Source: Porphyromonadaceae bacterium (GTDB lineage Bacteria; Bacteroidota; Bacteroidia; Bacteroidales; Tannerellaceae). From it: a stretch of 6,662 bases of DNA. Made by a program: the position numbers and the translations under genes. The stretch's first letter is position 1. The number at the start of each line of letters is the position of its first letter. This document shows positions 1-5,403 of the stretch, in pieces. The stretch spans positions 9,693 through 16,354 of the forward strand of contig DOZP01000069.1 in the NCBI GenBank assembly GCA_003517945.1, in the 5' to 3' direction. The notes beneath the pieces were generated by a model that was given only the letters and a program-made list of their open reading frames with translations, ran no database searches and was not told where the DNA came from.

Positions 1-383
1 GTATGGCTTATTCCCTGCTGATATTGAGTTTCTACCATTATAGTTATATCATTATTCGTCAAGTGAGTTTATTCACGATAACTATAGAAAATGCTGACTG
101 GCAATTATTAATTGATGCCAATGCTCCGTTTATGCCCTTTATGTTTATCCTGCTGCCGGTAAGCTGGATAATCATCGGAAGCATGTGCTTTTCATCCAAA
201 TCCATACTCCCCAGATGGAGTATTATACTTAATCCGGTTATCCTGACTGTTGTATTGTCTTTACTCACGTGGGGTTTTCCGGGTATATTTCAAAGGCTTC
301 AACCGGGAATCTTTAGCTTGGGTGTTACAGCCCATTACTTGATATGCTATGTTAGTCTCAAAAAGAGAAAAATAATCTTATGA
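1..383 (+). CDS. C-terminal part of a multi-pass membrane protein, possibly DUF6796-like (partial at left edge)
   Basis: The frame is open to the left edge. The first Met in view is at base 3, but this is probably internal, because the visible 126 residues begin directly in a membrane segment. About four hydrophobic segments can be seen, near residues 3-23, 43-63, 73-92 and 102-118 (counted from that Met), and the protein ends in a basic tail (KKRK). The stretch LPRWSIILNPV (69-79), followed by a hydrophobic segment and GFPG, resembles from memory the C-terminal half of the DUF6796 family of bacterial integral membrane proteins of unknown function. That assignment is a guess. The stop TGA shares bases with the ATG of the next gene (ATGA, 380-383), so this gene belongs to the same operon and is probably translationally coupled to the dehydrogenase behind it. 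No catalytic motif is visible. Confidence 0.75.
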   Translation, partial: MAYSLLILSFYHYSYIIIRQVSLFTITIENADWQLLIDANAPFMPFMFILLPVSWIIIGSMCFSSKSILPRWSIILNPVILTVVLSLLTWGFPGIFQRLQPGIFSLGVTAHYLICYVSLKKRKIIL

Positions 384-1453
384 AGAAGAAAATACTGATA
401 ATCGGAGGTACAGGTATTGCAGGCAAATGCATACTCGAATATTTGTCGTCCTTCCCGCATCTTTGCGAAATTACCACCGGATCCCGAGGCAATCAAATGA
501 TTGACAAAAAGATAGAGCATGTGATGATTGACATATCGAAAGCCAAAGAATATGAATCTGTCATTAAACAATTTGATATTATAATATTAGCATCAGGCCC
601 TTTTTCCAATGCCGGAACAGAGATTTATAAATTATGCCTGAAATATGATGTGATATGTATTGACATAAACGATGATTATACACATTGTGAATCTGTCTTA
701 GAAATAAAAAACAAAGAAGAATTCTCACAGAAAGGAACCGTTTTTACGGGGATGGGATTATGTCCGGGGTTAACCACCTATATGCTGAAGTATGCTGCCC
801 TGCATTTAGGAGAATCTCCGTTAGAAGCTCAACTAAGGATTTATTTTGGCGCAGGGGTTGCTTCCGGAATTGCATCTATCAACAATATGTTTGAAGGATT
901 CAAGCATGATCCGTTTATTTTAACCAATCGAAATCACCAAAGAGTAAATACTTCGCGCTACCAAAAAGGAGTTACATTTACTTTTGACGGCAAACACCAG
1001 AATATGCCCTTAATCTTCTTTTCGTCTCCGGAAGTATTGACCTTGCGCCAAGATCCTTTGTTCTACCGGTTACTTGATTTTGATGCGGCATTCCATTTGC
1101 AGCATTTTTCCAAAGGGTTAGCGCCCATATTAAGATATAGTTCCAAAATGCGAAAATGGTTTTGTAAACTGGCACTAAAAAAACAAAATCAATTGGACAG
1201 GAACAGTATGAATGAAAAGTCTGTTCTTATCAGTACGATTGTAAAAGGAGAAAATTCATGCAAAAAGAGCAGCTTGCAATTTGAATCATCATTTAAGTTA
1301 ACAGGAATTTTTTCTACCATCATTACGATTTTAGTATTAGAAGGTAAAATACCCATTTGCCCGGGAATTTTCTGTTTGGAAGATATCAGTATTGATCTGA
1401 AACTCATAAATGAAAAGTTGAAAAAATTTGGTGTTAATATTTTCATCAAGTGA
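380..1453 (+). CDS. Saccharopine-dehydrogenase-like NAD(P)-binding oxidoreductase (first paralog)
   Basis: This 357-residue cytosolic protein has no signal peptide. It starts with a beta strand and a canonical Rossmann dinucleotide-binding loop, IIGGTGIAG (7-15, GxGxxG form). Family landmarks follow: ASGPF (71-75, equivalent to the NAAGPF motif), CIDIND (93-98, end of a Rossmann strand) and GMGLCPG (124-130), which opens the second, substrate-binding/dimerisation domain. That domain includes LRIYFGAG (152-159). The C-terminal part has LEGKIPICPGIFCLEDI, typical of the family's end (hydrophobic helix, then a PGxxxxED-like segment). Proteins of this family reduce or oxidise imine/carbonyl-type substrates with NAD(P)H, but many members are not true saccharopine dehydrogenases and the substrate here is unknown. 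The ATG overlaps the preceding stop (ATGA) and is preceded by an A-rich stretch rather than a Shine-Dalgarno site. The next gene is a divergent paralog 7 bases downstream. The gene is AT-rich. Confidence 0.85.
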   Translation: MKKKILIIGGTGIAGKCILEYLSSFPHLCEITTGSRGNQMIDKKIEHVMIDISKAKEYESVIKQFDIIILASGPFSNAGTEIYKLCLKYDVICIDINDDYTHCESVLEIKNKEEFSQKGTVFTGMGLCPGLTTYMLKYAALHLGESPLEAQLRIYFGAGVASGIASINNMFEGFKHDPFILTNRNHQRVNTSRYQKGVTFTFDGKHQNMPLIFFSSPEVLTLRQDPLFYRLLDFDAAFHLQHFSKGLAPILRYSSKMRKWFCKLALKKQNQLDRNSMNEKSVLISTIVKGENSCKKSSLQFESSFKLTGIFSTIITILVLEGKIPICPGIFCLEDISIDLKLINEKLKKFGVNIFIK

Positions 1454-1460
1454 TAACAAT

Positions 1461-2567
1461 ATGATTTTTGAAAAACATATCGGTATAATTGGAGGCATGA
1501 GCGCAATCGGTCTTCTCATAGTAGAACATATATTGCCTCTATTGTCTGGTAATAAAGTGCTCATTGCAGGACGAAGACCTATCAATCGGTCAGAGTTGAT
1601 AGAGGCTTATGAAGATAAGCTCGAATACTTCCAAATGGATTACAGGAATGAACCCTTACTCGATCTTTATTGCAGCCAATGTTCATTAATCATAAATGCC
1701 GCAGGCCCTTCATATAAAATTGGCGACCGGATTGCAATACAAGCATTGAAAAATGATTGTCATTACATAGATATCGGAGGATATGATGCCTTATTTCATT
1801 TAATGAGAAAACATGAAAAAGAAATGATAGAAAAGAAACTTTGCTTTATCATTGGTGCCGGTTGGATGCCCGGTATATCAGGTGTGTTTTCCAAATATAT
1901 ATTCAAAAAACATGTGAATGATTTAGAAGACATCCGACTTCGTGTATACTTTGGAGCTGTAGATGAATGGTCGTACAACTCGACTTACGATCTGACCGTT
2001 TCATCCATGAAGAGCGTAAAACCATCTATTTACTCTTATGGAAAAGAAATATCCGTGAAGCAATCAGAATATATACATCAGAAATTATTTAATTTGATTG
2101 GAAGAAAAAAAATCTGCCTTCCACTATTTGATGGGCAACTGATAGAGATCGCTAAATCTTTAAACCAAGTAAAAGAAGTTTCTACGTTCGTGATGGTAAA
2201 CGACTTTATTTCCATGCTAACATTTATGTATCTAAATGCATTCAAAAAAAACAAGCCGGAGGAGGCAACATTGATATTGCAGAAGGACTATCGACGCCTT
2301 GTGAAAAAAGAAAAATGCTGGGGAAGTGTGATCTGCAAGATTTCCGGGCTTAAAGAACAGAAATATATAGAAAAATATTTCTACTTATACACCAACAACA
2401 ACCTGTTATTTACAGCCTTAACTCCAGTTGTTGTTTGTAATAAAATACTAAAGAATCAAACAAAAATAGGATTGAACTATCCATGCAATTCAATTGATTG
2501 TGATCTATTCATGGAAGAGTTAAATTCTTATGGAATCAAACACTCGCAATATGAAAAGAACAACTGA
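1461..2567 (+). CDS. Saccharopine-dehydrogenase-like oxidoreductase (second, divergent paralog)
   Basis: This 368-residue protein has the same landmark order as the preceding gene: a Rossmann start IGIIGGMSAIG (7-17), AGRRP after the second strand (36-40; the arginines could contact an NADP 2'-phosphate), NAAGP (79-83), YIDIGG (102-107), GAGWMPG (132-138) and LRVYFGA (160-166). The two proteins are clearly paralogous but divergent, so this is an old duplication or a recruited pair rather than a recent copy. In the nucleotide loop the middle glycine of GxGxxG is replaced by serine (GGMSAIG), which may affect cofactor binding. An in-frame TTG at 1428 would add 11 residues and overlap the previous gene. 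The ATG at 1461 is preferred because the protein then starts just before the first Rossmann strand, as in the paralog. The 3' end overlaps the following membrane-protein gene. The substrate is unknown; a heterodimer or sequential reactions with the first paralog is inference. Confidence 0.83.
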   Translation: MIFEKHIGIIGGMSAIGLLIVEHILPLLSGNKVLIAGRRPINRSELIEAYEDKLEYFQMDYRNEPLLDLYCSQCSLIINAAGPSYKIGDRIAIQALKNDCHYIDIGGYDALFHLMRKHEKEMIEKKLCFIIGAGWMPGISGVFSKYIFKKHVNDLEDIRLRVYFGAVDEWSYNSTYDLTVSSMKSVKPSIYSYGKEISVKQSEYIHQKLFNLIGRKKICLPLFDGQLIEIAKSLNQVKEVSTFVMVNDFISMLTFMYLNAFKKNKPEEATLILQKDYRRLVKKEKCWGSVICKISGLKEQKYIEKYFYLYTNNNLLFTALTPVVVCNKILKNQTKIGLNYPCNSIDCDLFMEELNSYGIKHSQYEKNN

Positions 2568-3354
2568 AAAGAAAATACTCGTCTGCATGTTATGGCTTTG
2601 CGCGATAGCTTGTTTTAGCGGATTTCCCTGGATTTTTCTTAATTGGGAAACGATTACCTCTTTCTTTAAAAGTTATGGCAAAGCATCCGATATGACCGTT
2701 GTTTTATTCAGGGAACAATGTCTCTTTTTTGGTTTTTTCTGTATTTACTTTCTTTACCTAAAGAATCTTGGCAGATATAAAACGATAATAAAGCTCGGTT
2801 CTTCTTTGATCGCATTTATGGGCATTTTTATGTATGTACTGAAAAATCAGACCGGATTTAGTAATATATCATCTAATTATGAACCTTTTATTTGGTTTGC
2901 TGTAGGTGGATTTATGTTCTATCTGAATTCCAATACGGAAAATATGATTCCGGAAAAAGAAAAACTACCGGTATTAACTATTCTGTTTCGAATAATTTCC
3001 GGTATGTTGCTTCTTAATGTTACAAGTCTTATTCTCCCTGAAACGACATGGAATATAATGTTTAAAACCTCGTATGAAGCCATTTCAACTTACGATAAAT
3101 ATACTTTTGGATTGGTCAGTGGATTTATGGCCTTTTCCTCCGTGATTATATATTATATGAGCAGTAGGATTAAGTCCTTTTACGGTTTATCCAAATCAAT
3201 TATAATATTCCTGACACTCTACTTTGTCGGGTTACTCATTTGGGGAAATCCATTTGATTTATATGAATTTCCCTTTTGGTTATACACTATAACAATGGAT
3301 GCATTAAGCTGTATTACAATTATTTATATAATTGGGAATAAAAAATGCTCTTAA
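2551..3354 (+). CDS. Multi-pass membrane protein of unknown function (about eight membrane segments)
   Basis: This 267-residue, strongly hydrophobic protein was not recognised as any named family. Hydrophobic segments lie near residues 9-30, 51-70, 79-97, 111-126, 140-162, 184-203, 214-232 and 240-262, separated by short polar loops. The longest polar stretch is about 127-140 (SNTENMIPEKEKLP). The N-terminus is basic (MKRTTEKK) and runs straight into the first segment, consistent with a cytoplasmic N-terminus. No ATP-binding, catalytic or transporter signature is visible. The start is uncertain: the ATG at 2551 overlaps the dehydrogenase gene by 17 bases, while an in-frame ATG at 2530 would add seven polar residues and extend the overlap to 38 bases. 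I prefer 2551 because it gives a typical basic N-terminus. It is the last gene of the AT-rich unit, so it is probably coupled to the dehydrogenases, perhaps moving or modifying their membrane-linked substrate or product (inference). Confidence 0.75.
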   Translation: MKRTTEKKILVCMLWLCAIACFSGFPWIFLNWETITSFFKSYGKASDMTVVLFREQCLFFGFFCIYFLYLKNLGRYKTIIKLGSSLIAFMGIFMYVLKNQTGFSNISSNYEPFIWFAVGGFMFYLNSNTENMIPEKEKLPVLTILFRIISGMLLLNVTSLILPETTWNIMFKTSYEAISTYDKYTFGLVSGFMAFSSVIIYYMSSRIKSFYGLSKSIIIFLTLYFVGLLIWGNPFDLYEFPFWLYTITMDALSCITIIYIIGNKKCS

Positions 3355-3425
3355 AAAATATTTAATTGAAGGACTATCTGGAAAAGTCCACCATCCAATG
3401 CCGCGTCAATCAATTTTATAGTCAT
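3351..3425 (-). CDS. Tiny minus-strand ORF of 24 codons, doubtful
   Basis: Reading leftward from an ATG at 3425-3423, this encodes MTIKLIDAALDGGLF plus nine more residues and stops at 3353-3351, overlapping the end of the membrane-protein gene on the other strand. GAGG lies seven bases before the ATG, an unusually good ribosome-binding site for this window. Its middle is more G+C-rich than the surrounding spacer. It could be a small peptide, the truncated start of a once divergent gene, or chance. No family is recognised. Confidence 0.15.
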   Translation of the reverse strand: MTIKLIDAALDGGLFQIVLQLNIF

Positions 3426-3463
3426 AAAAATACCTCATATTAAAATTATACTACTCTTCGGGT

Positions 3464-3479
3464 AATCCTTAAAAGGGTT
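3464..3479. promoter_or_regulatory. Imperfect palindrome upstream of the candidate -7 element (possible operator)
   Basis: AATCCTTAAAAGGGTT folds on itself with arms AAtCCTT and AAGGgTT around a two-base centre. There is one non-Watson-Crick pair (T-G) and a perfect CCTT/AAGG core. It sits 8 bases before the candidate -7 element, where the -33 element should be, and is therefore well placed to bind a regulator. No regulator gene is in the window. Confidence 0.25.
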
Positions 3480-3487
3480 CATCCTGG

Positions 3488-3495
3488 TAATTTTG
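3488..3495 (+). promoter_or_regulatory. Candidate Bacteroidetes-type -7 element (TAATTTTG) for the ABC transporter operon
   Basis: TAATTTTG fits the Bacteroidetes sigma-ABfr -7 consensus TAnnTTTG and is followed by CA, which is common at such promoters. Transcription would start near base 3500, leaving a leader of about 105 bases before the ATG at 3607. The matching -33 TTTG element is not evident. The expected area instead holds an imperfect palindrome (3464-3479), which would fit an activator-dependent or repressed promoter. The element also lies inside an open frame that looks mildly protein-like, so a chance match is possible. Confidence 0.4.
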
Positions 3496-3530
3496 CACCT
3501 AAAAAGGCAAAAGATATGATGGTATATAGA

Positions 3531-3540
3531 ATTGTACAAT
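3531..3540. repeat. Perfect 10-base palindrome in the ABC operon leader
   Basis: ATTGTACAAT is identical to its reverse complement. It lies about 30 bases downstream of the predicted transcription start and 66 bases before the ATG of the ABC gene. It could be a dimeric regulator site, but in AT-rich DNA a palindrome of this length is only weak evidence. Confidence 0.3.
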
Positions 3541-3606
3541 CCCATAATGTAGGTAACTTAAATATATCTTCTCCTTGATTTGTAATGTTGTAAAAAAAAT
3601 AAATTC

Positions 3607-5397
3607 ATGAAACAGAAAGCTTCAAAGCAATCTAAAAAAGGCTTTTCCCGTTTGTTGGAAATAGCCGGAACAAAGCGGTGGTGGATGATCGGGGCGGTTG
3701 TGCTGTCCATCGCCGGTACGCTGGCGCAATTCGTACCCTATGTCGCCATCCTGCATATTCTGAATGAGTTGGCAGCCCATGCCGCCCATCCCTCAACCAT
3801 TTCGCAGGAATTGGTAAAACATTGGGGAATGATCTGCCTCGTAGCCTTCGGCTGTTATGGCATGTTGATGTTTGTATCGCTGATGTGTTCGCACATTGCC
3901 GCCTTCAACATCCTCTATGAGCTGCGTGTGGCGATAACCCGTAAAATGGCGAGGCTCCCGTTAGGATTCTTCACTGGACGTACCACGGGCGATTTGAAGA
4001 AAATCATCGGCGAAGATGTGGAACGGATCGAACTGTTCGTCGCCCACCACATCCCCGATCTGACCGGCGCTATCGTTTTCCCGTTGTTGATCATCGGCTG
4101 GCTTTTCACTATCGACTGGCGGCTGGCGCTTGTCGTGCTTGCCGTTATGTTGATTGCCATTGTATTCCAGTTCTCTACCACCTGGTCGAAAAAGGCGGCC
4201 GATGATACGAAAAACCACATGTCGATTATGGGCAAATTGAATGCTTCGATTATTGAATATGTACGCGGTATGCAGGTCGTGAAGATTTTCAACCGTTCGT
4301 CCATTGCATTGGAAAACCTGAAAAAACAAATTTTCGGGTTCCGCGATTTTTCCAATACCATTGTTACCAACTATGCCGTTACCTACCTCGGCTTTTACAA
4401 TATGCTGTCGGCGGCATTACTGTTTATTATTCCGGTGGCGGTTTATTTTCTGTTGAAAGCGCCGTCCTACACAGGGTATATATCCACAGTATTGATATTC
4501 CTTGTGCTGGGAGGCGGTATCTTCTTTCCCATGCTTAAACTGCTATGGATGACCAATATGTTACGCCAAAACAACATGGGTATTGATTTGATAGACGACA
4601 TCCTGCAAATGGAAGAAATCGCCGATCCCGAACAACCGCAAACACCCCGTGATGCCTCTATTGAGTTTACCAACGTATCGTTTTCTTATGATAAAACACC
4701 AGTGCTGGATCATGTATCGTTTACCGCCCAACCCGGAACGGTAACGGCTCTGGTAGGCGTTTCGGGCGCAGGAAAATCGACGATTGCCATGCTTGCCGCC
4801 CGTTTCTGGGATATCAAAGAAGGTGAAATCCGCATTGGAGGAAGCAATATCAAACAGATCCGTACGGAAGATCTGATGCGTACCGTATCGTTCGTCTTTC
4901 AGGATAATATGCTGTTTTTCGATACTATCGAAGAGAATATCCGGATGGGAAACAAAACGGCAACAAAGGACGAAGTAGTAAATGCCGCCAAAGCCGCCCA
5001 ATGCCATGACTTTATCATGCAACTGGGAAAGGGTTATGATACCTTAGTCGGTGAAGGCGGAACCTATCTTTCCGGTGGCGAAGCACAGCGGATTGCGTTG
5101 GCAAGAGCTATTTTGAAAGACGCGCCAATCGTACTGCTGGATGAAGCAACCGCCTATGCCGATCCTGAAAATGAAGGGAAGATTTTGGCTTCATTTTCCC
5201 AACTTATCAAAGGGAAAACGGTGATGGTCATTGCACACCGTTTGTCTACCATCCGCAATGCCGACCGGATATTGGTCATCGACAAGGGAACGGTCGCCGA
5301 ACAGGGCAAGCATGATGAATTGGTTACCCTCGGCGGATTATACGCAACTATGTGGGAAATCTATTCCCGCTCACGTGAATGGCAACTTAACAGGTAA
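3607..5397 (+). CDS. ABC half-transporter (membrane domain fused to ATPase), YbtP/IrtA-like, first of a pair
   Basis: This 596-residue exporter-fold half-transporter sits in the cytoplasmic membrane. The membrane domain occupies about residues 1-320, with six segments near 25-50, 73-100, 150-168, 173-190, 258-283 and 290-312. The ATPase domain spans about 350-590. It has an A-loop Tyr361, Walker A GVSGAGKS (384-391, Lys390), Q-loop Gln432, signature LSGGE (488-492), Walker B IVLLDE (508-513, catalytic Glu513) and H-loop His544, so it should be an active ATPase. The D-loop region reads ATAYADPENE (514-523) instead of the usual SALD form. I associate this ADPE variant, and the EYxxG motif in the membrane domain (EYVRG, 217-221), with the YbtP/YbtQ and IrtA/IrtB siderophore-transporter-like branch. 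The substrate and direction of transport are unknown. The ATG at 3607 follows an A-rich stretch without Shine-Dalgarno, as usual in Bacteroidetes. The next gene begins 6 bases after the stop. Confidence 0.92.
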   Translation: MKQKASKQSKKGFSRLLEIAGTKRWWMIGAVVLSIAGTLAQFVPYVAILHILNELAAHAAHPSTISQELVKHWGMICLVAFGCYGMLMFVSLMCSHIAAFNILYELRVAITRKMARLPLGFFTGRTTGDLKKIIGEDVERIELFVAHHIPDLTGAIVFPLLIIGWLFTIDWRLALVVLAVMLIAIVFQFSTTWSKKAADDTKNHMSIMGKLNASIIEYVRGMQVVKIFNRSSIALENLKKQIFGFRDFSNTIVTNYAVTYLGFYNMLSAALLFIIPVAVYFLLKAPSYTGYISTVLIFLVLGGGIFFPMLKLLWMTNMLRQNNMGIDLIDDILQMEEIADPEQPQTPRDASIEFTNVSFSYDKTPVLDHVSFTAQPGTVTALVGVSGAGKSTIAMLAARFWDIKEGEIRIGGSNIKQIRTEDLMRTVSFVFQDNMLFFDTIEENIRMGNKTATKDEVVNAAKAAQCHDFIMQLGKGYDTLVGEGGTYLSGGEAQRIALARAILKDAPIVLLDEATAYADPENEGKILASFSQLIKGKTVMVIAHRLSTIRNADRILVIDKGTVAEQGKHDELVTLGGLYATMWEIYSRSREWQLNR

Positions 5398-5403
5398 TAC
5401 GCT

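Larger units (their letters stand above)
3444..3578 (+). pseudogene. Open frame of 44 codons ahead of the ABC operon: gene remnant or leader peptide
   Basis: After an in-frame TAA at 3441, the frame is open for 44 codons to a TGA at 3576-3578. The upstream half has no ATG, so it would have to be the tail of a decayed gene (it reads LRVILKRVHPGNFAPKK, then AKDMM). Alternatively, the ATG at 3516, with AAGG eight bases before it, would give a 20-residue leader peptide ending 28 bases before the ABC gene. The composition is mildly protein-like. I recognise no family, and an open run of this length can arise by chance. Confidence 0.2.
3355..3606. other. 252-base intergenic spacer between the two modules
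   Basis: This AT-rich stretch has no convincing full-length gene on either strand. It contains a candidate promoter -7 element (3488-3495), a near-palindrome (3464-3479), a perfect 10-base palindrome (3531-3540), a 44-codon open frame on + (3444-3578) and a 24-codon ORF on - (3351-3425). A weak hairpin, GGACT/AGTCC (3371-3375 with 3385-3389, 9-base loop), lies 17 bases after the stop of the membrane-protein gene. It lacks a T-run, so no terminator is called. The change from AT-rich to G+C-rich coding DNA falls at the downstream end of this spacer. Confidence 0.8.

Noticed and set aside
1428..1460. TTG start extending the second dehydrogenase by 11 residues
   Set aside because: The extension is serine-rich and comes before the first Rossmann strand, where the paralog has only three residues. 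The ATG at 1461 fits the family better.
1189..1585. Minus-strand frames across the junction of the two dehydrogenase genes (1189-1506, 1337-1585)
   Set aside because: They overlap the conserved C-terminal end of the first and the Rossmann start of the second dehydrogenase. They have no protein-like features of their own.
3371..3389. GGACT/AGTCC hairpin after the left operon as a terminator
   Set aside because: The stem is only five base pairs with a nine-base loop and is not followed by a run of T, so it does not support intrinsic termination.
3915..5022. Several minus-strand open frames opposite the first ABC gene (for example 3915-4370 and 4561-5022)
   Set aside because: They lie opposite a complete ABC protein with every ATPase motif intact. 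They are explained by the codon pattern of the G+C-richer sense gene, and their translations show no family features.
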